DNA of 35,707 bases. It comes from Clostridiales bacterium UBA1742 (GTDB lineage Bacteria > Bacillota > Clostridia > TANB77 > CAG-508). The position numbers were made by a program, and so were the translations under genes. Each line of letters starts with the position of its first letter. Positions within the stretch are counted from its first letter, which is position 1. This document shows positions 1 through 7,503 of this stretch, piece after piece. The notes beneath the pieces are model-generated. The model saw only the letters and a list, made by a program, of their open reading frames with translations, ran no database searches and was not told the DNA's origin. The stretch lies in contig DCHW01000041.1 of NCBI GenBank assembly GCA_002314935.1, positions 1 to 35,707 of the forward strand, given 5' to 3'.

Positions 1-13
1 AGGGGTTTCACAA

Positions 14-901
14 ATGAAACAAAAAACAAACGAAAAAGGTATTACACTAATAGCATTAGTAATTACAATAATAGTAATGCTAATATTAGTAGCAGTTACC
101 GTAACAATTGCAATGGATGGAGGATTATTCACAAAATCCAAAGATGCTTCAGATAAAACAAAAATAGAGGCAGAAAAAGAAACATTAACAGATATTGCAT
201 TAGGAGAATATGATGGTGTAAAAGCAAAAGTTGAATTGAATGATGTACTTACAAAAGTTGAAAATGCATCTGGAAAAACAACAAGTTCTGATGGAAATTG
301 GCAAGATGCAAGTGTAGCAACTTTAACTATAGGAACAGGAGCAACAGAAGATGTAGTTGTAGTTAAGGGAGTAAAAGGACAAAAATGGTATGCGATACGC
401 CAAAGTGGAACAGTAATTGAATTAACTGGAGAACCTACAAATAAAAAATTTGATTTAACATTACATGGACAAACTGCACAAATTTCATTAAGTGCAGGAA
501 AAATCACATATGATACAGGAAAAAAATATAAATTAACTTTAAAAAATGATATAAAAGAAATAACTGGAAATTTTACCTGGGTATTTAATTGGCATGAAAG
601 TACTAATTTGTGGGGAAGTACACTTACTATTAACAATACTGGTATTAGGATATATACTGAGAGAGAGTATTATATAGATGATAATTATTTTGGAAGTCCT
701 GGACAAAGCTATGTCTATGATTTTGGAACTAAAGAATGGACAGATATGAGCGAATCTACTGTTGAACCACAATATGTATTTGATAATATATTAAAAGGTA
801 TTGAATTTACTAATAATAATGATATTGCTTTAACAGAAAAAAATGGTGTTGGTAATGAAAACATATTATATTCAGTGTTTGATGTAGAAGAAGTTAAATA
901 A
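14..901 (+). CDS. Type IV pilin-like (pseudopilin) secreted protein
   Basis: The 295-residue product begins with a class III (prepilin) signal: a short charged leader ending KG (residues 8-9), followed by a hydrophobic helix of about 25 residues starting ITLIALVITIIV. A region starting GGLFTKSKDAS follows, which is typical of clostridial type IV pilins and type II secretion pseudopilins. The conserved Glu five residues after the cleavage site is not obvious. The rest (about residues 60-295) is an unrecognised exported domain. The prepilin would be cut after Gly9 and held in the membrane by its helix. An AGGGG motif lies 9 bases before the ATG. The window starts just upstream, so any operon partners are unseen; a strong terminator follows. 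It is separate from the Tad-like locus further on and may belong to another pilus or secretion system. Confidence 0.75.
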   Translation: MKQKTNEKGITLIALVITIIVMLILVAVTVTIAMDGGLFTKSKDASDKTKIEAEKETLTDIALGEYDGVKAKVELNDVLTKVENASGKTTSSDGNWQDASVATLTIGTGATEDVVVVKGVKGQKWYAIRQSGTVIELTGEPTNKKFDLTLHGQTAQISLSAGKITYDTGKKYKLTLKNDIKEITGNFTWVFNWHESTNLWGSTLTINNTGIRIYTEREYYIDDNYFGSPGQSYVYDFGTKEWTDMSESTVEPQYVFDNILKGIEFTNNNDIALTEKNGVGNENILYSVFDVEEVK

Positions 902-903
902 AT

Positions 904-936
904 AAAAATAGAGATGAAAAATTCATCTCTATTTTT
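904..936 (+). terminator. Intrinsic terminator after the pilin-like gene
   Basis: Perfect 15-bp inverted repeat (arms 904-918 and 922-936, loop AAA) whose 3' arm ends in five T. It starts two bases after the stop codon of the pilin-like gene. The A-rich 5' arm could also make it work on the other strand. Confidence 0.85.
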
Positions 937-1083
937 ATAGATGCCAATGGGGATGGGGAATTTGGGCAACCAAAACACCTAAACCTAAAAGGGTGATTAA
1001 ATACGAAATGAAAAAGAATATTTAATAATAAAGGAATATATACAAAATAATGTAATAAATTGGCAAACAGATAAATATTTAAA

Positions 1084-1159
1084 CGGGCGATTAAAATCGC
1101 CCCTACAAGGTGAAATGTTTGCTTAGGAAGTTCTAAGGTAATATTGTCATAAATTTACT
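1084..1159 (-). repeat. Dispersed repeat module (palindrome plus 53-bp tail), copy 1
   Basis: The first 23 bases hold the reverse-strand form of the window's hairpin repeat, core GGGCGATTAAAATCGCCC. They are followed by a 53-bp tail containing CTTAGGAAGTTCTAAGG. The same 76-bp module recurs at 17764-17839 with three mismatches. It lies in the noncoding gap between the first terminator and the promoter of the HD-domain gene. I saw no ORF or RNA gene elsewhere in 937-1180. Confidence 0.85.
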
Positions 1160-1180
1160 CCAATTGCTTAAATTTTGTTA

Positions 1181-1209
1181 TTTACAAAAAACAAATTTTC
1201 GTATATAAT
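1181..1209 (+). promoter_or_regulatory. Sigma-A type promoter for the HD-domain gene
   Basis: TTTACA at 1181-1186 and TATAAT at 1204-1209 are separated by 17 bases. This is a near-consensus housekeeping promoter 22 bases upstream of the chosen start codon. Confidence 0.75.
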
Positions 1210-1231
1210 TGTATTGTTGAGAGGTGAATTT

Positions 1232-2368
1232 ATGCAAGAAAATTTACAATTAGCAAAAAATAATATGTTAAAACGAGAAATGGTTTTTTCAGAATATGCA
1301 TGCAAATCTGAAAGTGGCATTTATTTAAAAAAAGATAAAGAAGATATTAGACCAATATTTTATAGAGACATAGATAGAATTATTCACTCTGCAGGTTATA
1401 CAAGATATATAGATAAAACCCAGGTATATTCATTTGTACAAAATGACCATATTACGCATAGGGTTTTACATGTACAATTAGTTTCTAAAATTGCTAGAAC
1501 GATTGGAAGAAGTTTATGTTTAAATGAGGATTTAATCGAAGCAATTGCATTAGGTCATGATATTGGACATTGCCCATTTGGACATAAGGGTGAATTGTAT
1601 TTAAATAATATTTGTAAAAGAGAAAATATTGGTTATTTTTATCATAATGCTCAAAGTGTAAGAATATTAAAAGATATTGAAAATTTAAATATTAGTGTTC
1701 AAACTTTAGATGGGATTTTAGCACATAATGGTGAAATATTAAAAAATAAATATGAATTTAATAATAGTAAAACTAAAAAAGAATTTTTAAAGGAACTAAA
1801 GAACACTTTTGATACTGATGATTATAGCAAAAAAATCATTCCAATGACTTTAGAAGGAAGTGTTGTTAGATTATCTGATGTAATAGCATATATAGGTAGA
1901 GATATAGAGGATTCTATTAAAGTTGGAAATATAAAAAGAGAAGATTTACCTAAAAAGGCAACAAAGGTTTTAGGTAATACTAATTCAAAAATTGTAGATA
2001 CTTTAATAAAGGATATAATTGTAAATAGTTATGATAAGCCATATTTAACTTTTTCAGATAAAGTATTTAAAGCACTAATTGTTTTATATGATTGGAATTA
2101 TGCACATATATATAAATCACCAGAAGCAAATAAAAACCAAGAGATTATTGAACCATTATTTTATAAATTATATGATAGTTATATAGAAAAAATAAAAATC
2201 AACAAAATAGATGATAAAAATTTATATGATTTTATTCAAGAGCATAAAGAAAAAAATATTAAAAGACTTGTTATTGACTATATTGCAGGACAAACAGATA
2301 ATTTCTTTTTAAAGGAATGTGAAGAAAATATTGAAGGATTTAACATGAAAAGTTTGTATAATATGTAA
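1232..2368 (+). CDS. HD-domain dGTP triphosphohydrolase-like protein
   Basis: A 378-residue protein of the Dgt/HD superfamily, which hydrolyses dNTPs to the nucleoside and triphosphate. The metal-binding HD signature is visible: H76 in HRVLH, H109-D110 in LGHDIGHCPFGH, then H113 and H118, as in dGTPase-like proteins. The N-terminal IFYRDIDRIIHSAGYTRYIDKTQV is also typical of the family (compare RxxFxxDxdRIihS.aFRRL). The ATG at 1232 is preferred over an in-frame codon at 1175 because GAGAGGTG lies 6 bases upstream and the promoter (1181-1209) would fall inside the longer form. It is followed at 35 bases by the DUF2508 gene. Exact nucleotide specificity cannot be read from sequence. Confidence 0.85.
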   Translation: MQENLQLAKNNMLKREMVFSEYACKSESGIYLKKDKEDIRPIFYRDIDRIIHSAGYTRYIDKTQVYSFVQNDHITHRVLHVQLVSKIARTIGRSLCLNEDLIEAIALGHDIGHCPFGHKGELYLNNICKRENIGYFYHNAQSVRILKDIENLNISVQTLDGILAHNGEILKNKYEFNNSKTKKEFLKELKNTFDTDDYSKKIIPMTLEGSVVRLSDVIAYIGRDIEDSIKVGNIKREDLPKKATKVLGNTNSKIVDTLIKDIIVNSYDKPYLTFSDKVFKALIVLYDWNYAHIYKSPEANKNQEIIEPLFYKLYDSYIEKIKINKIDDKNLYDFIQEHKEKNIKRLVIDYIAGQTDNFFLKECEENIEGFNMKSLYNM

Positions 2369-2403
2369 TAATCTAGAATATACTACTATTAAAGAGGTGT
2401 AGT

Positions 2404-2646
2404 ATGTTAAAGGATAAAAATGATATTGATTTATTAAAAGCAATTATTATAACTAAAAAAGAATTAGATAATGCTAATAAGAACTTTGAAAATGCAGAAG
2501 CGGAGCTTATAGATTATTATGCATATCAAATAAAAGCAAATAAATCTAAATTGGATTATTTAATAAAATGTGTTAAAGAAAAAAATATAACATTAGATTT
2601 AAAAAAACAAAAAGAACTGGAAAATTTGAAAGTTATAAATGAATAA
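2404..2646 (+). CDS. DUF2508 family protein (YaaL-like)
   Basis: An 80-residue soluble, mostly helical and charged protein. The pattern DIDLLKAIIITKKELDNA, then LIDYYAYQIKANKSKLDYLIK, matches the DUF2508/YaaL family of Firmicutes, whose function is unknown. AGAGGTG precedes the ATG. The next gene downstream encodes BofA, the same neighbour as yaaL has in Bacillus subtilis (yaaL-bofA), which strengthens the assignment. It is probably co-transcribed with the upstream HD-domain gene. Confidence 0.8.
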   Translation: MLKDKNDIDLLKAIIITKKELDNANKNFENAEAELIDYYAYQIKANKSKLDYLIKCVKEKNITLDLKKQKELENLKVINE

Positions 2647-2702
2647 TTTTAATAAAATGAACATAGTTATTATAGTAAAGTTTACAGTGGGAGGATAAGC
2701 CT

Positions 2703-2963
2703 ATGGAAACAAAAGCTATAATAACTTTTTTTATATGTATAATTTCAATAATTATTTTTGGAAAAATTTTTATTATTCCATTAAAAAAAATTATAAAATT
2801 ATTAATAAATTCAATTCTTGGAGGAATATTAATATATATAATAAATATAATAGGAGCAAATTTTAATTTCCATATTGGGTTAAATATAATTACTGCAATA
2901 TTTACTGGAGTACTTGGAATACCAGGAGTAATATTGCTTGTTATTATTAAAATGATTTTGTAA
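2703..2963 (+). CDS. bofA: Pro-sigmaK processing inhibitor BofA family protein
   Basis: An 86-residue integral membrane protein with hydrophobic segments at about 5-25, 30-55 and 62-85. The stretch LLINSILGGILIYIINIIG followed by HIGLNIITAIFTGVLGIPGV is the BofA family core (NxxxGxxxlxxxN ... lNxxtaxxxGxLGxPG). In Bacillus, BofA sits in the outer forespore membrane and holds the SpoIVFB protease inactive until sigmaK activation; many clostridia keep bofA without that full pathway. A GGGAGG site precedes the ATG. Directly downstream of the DUF2508 gene. Confidence 0.9.
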   Translation: METKAIITFFICIISIIIFGKIFIIPLKKIIKLLINSILGGILIYIINIIGANFNFHIGLNIITAIFTGVLGIPGVILLVIIKMIL

Positions 2964-2989
2964 ATGAAATATAAGGTGGCTCAAATGCC

Positions 2990-3018
2990 TTGCAATATGG
3001 AAATAAAGATAGTATAAT
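2990..3018 (+). promoter_or_regulatory. Sigma-A type promoter for hpt-uvrC
   Basis: TTGCAA at 2990-2995 and TATAAT at 3013-3018 with a 17-base spacer, 33 bases upstream of the hpt start. It separates hpt-uvrC from the bofA transcript. Confidence 0.7.
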
Positions 3019-3051
3019 AATACCAGTAAAATATATAAAAAGGGGTATATT

Positions 3052-3564
3052 ATGGAAGAAATAAAAGTACTAATTAGTGAAGAAGAATTAAACAAAAGAA
3101 TTACAGAAATAGCAAAACAAATTGAAAAAGATTATGATGGAAAAGAAATAACTTTAATATGTATTTTAAAGGGATCAGTTTTCTTTACAGTAGAATTAGC
3201 AAAACACATTAATGGAGATGCAAGATTAGAGTTTATTAGAGTATCTAGTTATGAAGGAGAAAATAGTACTGGAGAAATAAAAATGAAATTGGATTTAAAA
3301 GATTCAATACAAGGTAAAGATGTAATAGTAGTAGAAGATATAATAGACACAGGAAGAACTTTATCATATTTGATTGAATATTTAAATATGAAAAAACCAA
3401 ATAGTGTTAAATTATGTACTTTATTGGACAAACCAAGTAGAAGAGTTGTTGATGTTGATGTTGATTATGTTGGATTCCAAATACCAGATAAATTTGTAAT
3501 TGGTTATGGATTAGATGCAGATGAAAAATATAGAAATCTTCCATACATAGGAGTCATTGAATAA
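3052..3564 (+). CDS. hpt: Hypoxanthine phosphoribosyltransferase
   Basis: A 170-residue type I phosphoribosyltransferase that converts hypoxanthine (and usually guanine) plus PRPP to the nucleotide in purine salvage. The PRPP-binding motif VIVVEDIIDTGRTL is at about residues 91-104; the ILKGSVFF loop near 38-45 and the C-terminal VGYGLDADEKYRNLPYIGV-like ending (here VIGYGLDADEKYRN) are diagnostic. Length is normal. The start has AAAAGGGG 6 bases upstream. The stop is only 3 bases from the uvrC start, so the two are likely translationally coupled. Confidence 0.95.
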   Translation: MEEIKVLISEEELNKRITEIAKQIEKDYDGKEITLICILKGSVFFTVELAKHINGDARLEFIRVSSYEGENSTGEIKMKLDLKDSIQGKDVIVVEDIIDTGRTLSYLIEYLNMKKPNSVKLCTLLDKPSRRVVDVDVDYVGFQIPDKFVIGYGLDADEKYRNLPYIGVIE

Positions 3565-3567
3565 TTT

Positions 3568-5352
3568 ATGTTTAATATAAAAGAAGAATTAAAAAAACTC
3601 CCAGCTAAGCCTGGGGTTTATATTATGCATGATAAATATGACAATATAATTTATGTAGGAAAAGCTGTGGTTTTAAAAAATAGAGTAAGACAATACTTTA
3701 TGAAAAATAATAAAACAGTTAGAATACAAAAAATGGTTTCTTTAATAGATCATTTTGAATATATTGTTACTGACAATGAATCAGAAGCATTAATTTTAGA
3801 GTGTAATTTGATTAAAAAAAATATGCCTAAATTTAATGTTTTATTAAAAGATGACAAAACATATCCTTACATAAAAATAGATATAAATTCAAAATATCCT
3901 AATATATTTGTAACAAGAAGTTTAAAAAATGATGGTGCAAAATATTTTGGACCTTATGCAAATCCAAGTGCTGCAAAGGAAATGGTAAATTTTATAAGAG
4001 AACGTTTTCAAATAAGACAATGTAAAAAGTTTAAAAATGAAACGAGAGCTTGTTTAAATTATCATATAAAAAAATGTTTAGCTCCATGTGTAGGTCTTGT
4101 TACAGAAACAGAGTATAAAAAACAAATAGATCAAATAATTTTATTATTAGAAGGAAAAACAGAAAAAATTATAAATCAATTGAATAATGAAATTAAAGAA
4201 TTGGCTGAGAAACAGGAATATGAAAAAGCAGCTATTTTGAGAGATAAAAAAGCAGCTATAGAAAGAGTTTCTGAAAAACAAAAAGTTTCTAATATAAATG
4301 AAAAATCTATAGATGTTATAGGCTACTACGAAAATGAGTTATATATTTGTATAGAAGTATTTTTTGTAAGAAATAGCAAAATGATTGGAAGAGAGCATTT
4401 TTTCTTTGAAAATACTGATGATAAAAAAAGTATATTATCTCAGTTTGTTAAACAATATTATATTAATAAATTAGATATTCCATGTAAAATAATGGTAGCT
4501 TATGATATAGAAGATACAGAAATTCTTGAAGAATTATTATCAGATAAAACTAAAAAAAAGGTGGAAATTAAAGTTCCAAAAAAAGGTGAAAAATTACGTT
4601 TTATTGAAATGGCAAATAATAATGCAAAAATAACATTGGAAAATAAAGCAAAGGAAAAGACAGATATTGTTTTAAGTTTAAAAAGTTTTTTAAATTTAAG
4701 TAAAATGCCAAAAAAAATAGAATGTTTTGATATTTCTAATATTGCTGGAAATTATATGGTAGCAGGTATGTGTGTAGCCCAAGATGGTGTTATAAATAAT
4801 AAATTAGCTAGACGTTTTAAAATAAAAACAGTTTTTACTCAAGATGATCCAAGATGTTTAGAGGAGGTTGTTACTAGAAGATTAAAACATTCAGTAGAAA
4901 ATAAAAATGGAGCATTTGGAGCTTTACCTGATTTGATTTTAGCAGATGGTGGAATTACACAAATAAGAGCCATAGAAAGAGCAGTAAAAAAATATGATTT
5001 AGAGATTCCTGTTTTTGGAATGGTTAAGGATGATAAGCATAGTACAAAATGCTTAATAAATGATAAAAAAGATGTTATAGATTTAAACGAAAACATAATG
5101 AATTTTATTACAAGAATGCAAGATGAAGTGCATAGAATTGCAATAGAATATAATAGAAAACTAAGAGATAAAGATATAAATAAATCTGTTCTAGATAATA
5201 TTAAAGGTGTTGGAGAAAAGAAAAAACAAGAACTATTAAAAAAATTTGGTAGTATAGAAGGTATAAAAAAAGCAGATGTAGAAGAAATATCTTCAATAAA
5301 AGGAATTAATATTGATTTAGCAAGAATTATAAAAGAAAAATTGGATGAATAG
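3568..5352 (+). CDS. uvrC: Excinuclease ABC subunit C (UvrC)
   Basis: A 594-residue nucleotide-excision repair nuclease that makes both incisions with UvrB. An N-terminal GIY-YIG nuclease carries PGVYIMHD, Y29, K32 and R39. A Cys-rich linker follows (CKKFKNETRACLNYHIKKCLAPC). The UVR motif for UvrB contact is at about 202-235. The RNase H-like endonuclease domain has CFDISN near 385 and LADGG near 457. Tandem helix-hairpin-helix motifs start near 541 (IKGVGEKKKQELLKKFGS). Full length. The ribosome site is weak (GGAG inside the hpt end, about 14 bases away), which fits translational coupling with hpt. Confidence 0.97.
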   Translation: MFNIKEELKKLPAKPGVYIMHDKYDNIIYVGKAVVLKNRVRQYFMKNNKTVRIQKMVSLIDHFEYIVTDNESEALILECNLIKKNMPKFNVLLKDDKTYPYIKIDINSKYPNIFVTRSLKNDGAKYFGPYANPSAAKEMVNFIRERFQIRQCKKFKNETRACLNYHIKKCLAPCVGLVTETEYKKQIDQIILLLEGKTEKIINQLNNEIKELAEKQEYEKAAILRDKKAAIERVSEKQKVSNINEKSIDVIGYYENELYICIEVFFVRNSKMIGREHFFFENTDDKKSILSQFVKQYYINKLDIPCKIMVAYDIEDTEILEELLSDKTKKKVEIKVPKKGEKLRFIEMANNNAKITLENKAKEKTDIVLSLKSFLNLSKMPKKIECFDISNIAGNYMVAGMCVAQDGVINNKLARRFKIKTVFTQDDPRCLEEVVTRRLKHSVENKNGAFGALPDLILADGGITQIRAIERAVKKYDLEIPVFGMVKDDKHSTKCLINDKKDVIDLNENIMNFITRMQDEVHRIAIEYNRKLRDKDINKSVLDNIKGVGEKKKQELLKKFGSIEGIKKADVEEISSIKGINIDLARIIKEKLDE

Positions 5353-5417
5353 TTAGAATATTTATACATATTTAAGAATATATTTTTATTGTGTAAAAAT
5401 ATATTTGGAGGTATGTT

Positions 5418-5609
5418 ATGATAGATATTACAAAAGAAGATTTTTTAAGAGAAGGATATATTGAATTTGAAAATGTATCAAAAAAGAAAAGTAAAATAAA
5501 AAATTGGATTTCTAAAAAAAAATTTTTAACAATTGCAATTGGATTTTATTTTGGACTTTCAATTGTTAATTTAGCTTTAGTATATTATTTTTTTAAAATG
5601 TTAGTATAA
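5418..5609 (+). CDS. Small single-pass membrane protein, unknown
   Basis: A 63-residue ORF with a good TTGGAGG site 6 bases before its ATG. The first 34 residues are charged, ending in a lysine cluster (KKKSKIKNWISKKK). One hydrophobic helix spans about 36-61 (LTIAIGFYFGLSIVNLALVYYFF), giving a probable N-in topology by the positive-inside rule. I do not recognise a family. It sits between uvrC and the methyltransferase on the same strand. The strong ribosome site and coding-like composition support it being real. Confidence 0.65.
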   Translation: MIDITKEDFLREGYIEFENVSKKKSKIKNWISKKKFLTIAIGFYFGLSIVNLALVYYFFKMLV

Positions 5610-5632
5610 GTATAAATAATAAGAGGTAGAAA

Positions 5633-6493
5633 ATGAATATAGCAAATAATTGGAAAGATTATGAAATATTAGATATGGCAAATGGGGAAAAACTAGAAAG
5701 ATGGAAAAATATTGTTTTAGTTAGGCCTGATCCACAAATAATTTGGAAAGAGAAAACTTTTCCAAGTAAATGGAATAAAGCTAATGCTGTTTATAATAGA
5801 AGTAGTAGCGGCGGTGGAGGTTGGAAATATAAAACAAAACTTCCAGAAAGTTGGCAAGTAAAATATAAAGATTTAACTTTTAATATAAAACCTATGGGAT
5901 TTAAACATACAGGTCTTTTTCCAGAACAAGCTGTTAATTGGGACTGGATGATAGATAAAATAAAAAATGCAAAAAGACCAATAAAAGTATTAAATTTATT
6001 TGCATATACAGGTGGAGCTTCAGTTGCTTGTCTTTCAGCAGGGGCTTCAGTTTGCCATGTTGACAGTTCAAAGGGAATGGTTGCATGGGCAAAAGAAAAT
6101 GTTATTTCATCTGGATTACAAGATAAACCAATAAGATACATAGTGGATGATGTTGTTAAATTTGTAAATAGAGAAATAAGAAGAGGAAATACTTATGATG
6201 CAATAATTATGGATCCACCATCTTATGGAAGAGGTGCTTCTGGGGAGGTATGGCAATTTGAAAATAATATTGCAGATTTAATTAATTTGTGTACAAATGT
6301 ACTTACAGATAATCCATTATTCTTTTTAATTAATTCATATACAACAGGTATATCAGCAGAGGTATTAAGTAATTTATTAAGAATAAATTTAAATAAATAT
6401 AACGGAAAAATTACTTCTGGAGAAATTGGTTTGCCAATGACAGATTCCAAACTTGTTTTACCATGTGGAATATATGGAAAATGGGAACAATAG
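5633..6493 (+). CDS. Class I SAM-dependent methyltransferase, RlmI/RlmK-like
   Basis: A 286-residue methyltransferase of the COG1092 type, which contains enzymes methylating cytosine C5 or guanine N7 in 23S rRNA. The SAM-binding motif I is LNLFAYTGGASVACLSAG near residue 119, followed by the acidic VDSS loop. Motif IV is MDPPSYGRG near 192, as in RlmI-like enzymes. The N-terminal PUA domain found in full RlmI is missing; instead there is a short region with a poly-Gly turn (SSSGGGGWKYK near 60). AAGAGG precedes the ATG. A terminator follows. Substrate is inferred only from family. Confidence 0.85.
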   Translation: MNIANNWKDYEILDMANGEKLERWKNIVLVRPDPQIIWKEKTFPSKWNKANAVYNRSSSGGGGWKYKTKLPESWQVKYKDLTFNIKPMGFKHTGLFPEQAVNWDWMIDKIKNAKRPIKVLNLFAYTGGASVACLSAGASVCHVDSSKGMVAWAKENVISSGLQDKPIRYIVDDVVKFVNREIRRGNTYDAIIMDPPSYGRGASGEVWQFENNIADLINLCTNVLTDNPLFFLINSYTTGISAEVLSNLLRINLNKYNGKITSGEIGLPMTDSKLVLPCGIYGKWEQ

Positions 6494-6520
6494 CTTTATG
6501 TTAATTTTATAAAACTAATA

Positions 6521-6566
6521 AAAACATATATGAAAATTTGTAAAAAAAATTTCATATATGTTTTTT
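6521..6566 (+). terminator. Intrinsic terminator after the methyltransferase gene
   Basis: Arms AAAACATATATGAAA (6521-6535) and TTTCATATATGTTTT (6550-6564) form a perfect 15-bp stem with a 14-base loop, ending in a run of six T (6561-6566). Confidence 0.85.
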
Positions 6567-6609
6567 GCTGTTTTATAAACAAAATTAAAAATAAAACAAT
6601 TTAGAATAT

Positions 6610-6648
6610 AAAATCACCTTAAGCTAATAAAAAGTAAGAGGTGATTTT
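6610..6648 (+). promoter_or_regulatory. Hairpin sequestering the agrB ribosome binding site
   Basis: AAAATCACCT (6610-6619) is a perfect complement of AGGTGATTTT (6639-6648), with a 19-base loop. The 3' arm contains most of the agrB Shine-Dalgarno sequence (AGAGGTG, 6637-6643). The 5' arm resembles the anti-Shine-Dalgarno end of 16S rRNA (ATCACCT). The TTG start lies 3 bases after the stem. This arrangement would mask translation initiation of agrB unless opened. Function is inferred from structure only. Confidence 0.55.
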
Positions 6649-6651
6649 ACT

Positions 6652-7291
6652 TTGATAGAAAAAATATGCAACAAATTAACACGGTAAAATAAGAAAAAAA
6701 ATGCCGGAAATAGATGATGAAAGAGCAGAAGTAATAAATTATGGTTTGCAATTAGTAATAGGTGAAATACCTAAGACTTTTATAATTATAGCTATTGCTT
6801 ATGGTTTAGGAGTACTAAAGTATACAATACTTGCTTTATTATTTGTTATGCCATACAGAATGGTTTCAGGTGGAGTTCATTTACAAACACATATTGGTTG
6901 CATAGTTGCAACAAGTTTAATGTATGTAGGAAATGCTTTTTTAAGTAAAAGTTTAATAATAGAACCTGTATATATAAAATATTTAATTATATTTGCTATA
7001 TGGATATTTGGAATAATAATGTGTTGTTTATATGCACCTGCAGATACAGAAGCGGTTCCTATTTTAAGAAAAAAAGATAGAAAAATAAAAAAAATATTAT
7101 CTTATATTTCTTTAACAATTACATTAATGGTAGCAATAATTATTAAAGATACTACAATATCAAATTTGTTAATTTTTGGAAGTTTGTTTCAAACTATAAC
7201 AATAACAAGGCTTATATATAAAATAACAAATAATAAATATGGTTACGAAGAATATATTAAAAATAAAAATTTTAAAAATGTAGAAGCATAA
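6652..7291 (+). CDS. agrB: AgrB autoinducer-processing membrane peptidase, needs +1 shift
   Basis: AgrB is a membrane cysteine endopeptidase that trims and cyclises the AgrD peptide. Starting at TTG 6652 (AGAGGTG 8 bases upstream) the reading frame meets CGG TAA after ten codons. Skipping the C at 6682 continues as MIEKICNKLT-GKIRKKMPEIDDERAEVINYG, a normal AgrB N terminus, and gives 212 residues. The catalytic pair is then H76 and C83 (GGVHLQTHIGC), the same spacing as His77/Cys84 in Staphylococcus aureus AgrB and nearly the same numbering, which supports the shifted start. Several membrane helices follow. The alternative start ATG 6701 has no ribosome site and loses the conserved amphipathic N terminus. 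agrD lies 41 bases downstream. Confidence 0.88.
6682..6684 (+). other. +1 frameshift site at CGG in agrB
   Basis: Codon 11 in the start frame is CGG, immediately followed by TAA. Reading ACA-(C)-GGT-AAA restores the family sequence (LT-GKIRKKMPEIDDE). One of six in-frame CGG codons in the window, all at such sites. The nine bases CGGTAAAAT are identical at the recO site. Confidence 0.8.
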
Positions 7292-7332
7292 ATTTAATAT
7301 ACACAAATTTTAAAGAAAAGAGGTGAACACAA

Positions 7333-7452
7333 ATGATAAAATTATTAGCAAAATTAGCAGAAAAATATGCTAAATCTACTAATACTGCATGTGTTATATG
7401 GGCTTTTTTACATCAACCTAAAATGCCTGCATCATTAATAAAAAAAGATTAG
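7333..7452 (+). CDS. agrD: AgrD cyclic autoinducer peptide precursor
   Basis: A 39-residue peptide too short for most gene callers. It has the three-part AgrD plan: an amphipathic N-terminal leader (MIKLLAKLAEKYAKS), a core with a single cysteine (NTACVIWAFL), and a C-terminal recognition tail with the conserved PKMP (HQPKMPASLIKKD). AgrB would cleave the tail and join the core C terminus to the Cys20 thiol to form a thiolactone. AGAGGTG lies 7 bases upstream of the ATG. If the cut is before HQPKMP, as in clostridial AgrD peptides, the ring would have seven residues rather than the usual five; the exact mature peptide is not fixed by the sequence. Confidence 0.9.
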   Translation: MIKLLAKLAEKYAKSTNTACVIWAFLHQPKMPASLIKKD

Positions 7453-7461
7453 TTTTTAAAT

Positions 7462-7498
7462 AAAAAATGGTTAGCTTATTTTTGGCTAGCCATTTTTT
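7462..7498. terminator. Bidirectional terminator between agrBD and agrAC
   Basis: Arms at 7462-7475 and 7485-7498 pair over 14 bp with one wobble, around a 9-base loop. There is an A run on one side and a T run on the other, so it can end transcription from both converging operons. It lies 9 bases after agrD and 5 bases from the agrC stop. Confidence 0.85.
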
Positions 7499-7503
7499 GT
7501 CTA

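Noticed and set aside
4839..5369. A 176-codon minus-strand ORF inside uvrC
   Set aside because: Antisense to the conserved UvrC C-terminal domain; Ser/Phe/Leu-rich composition is typical of a shadow frame.
6701..7291. A shorter AgrB starting at ATG 6701
   Set aside because: No ribosome binding site, and it lacks the conserved N-terminal segment that is present upstream in the adjacent frame with a good ribosome site.
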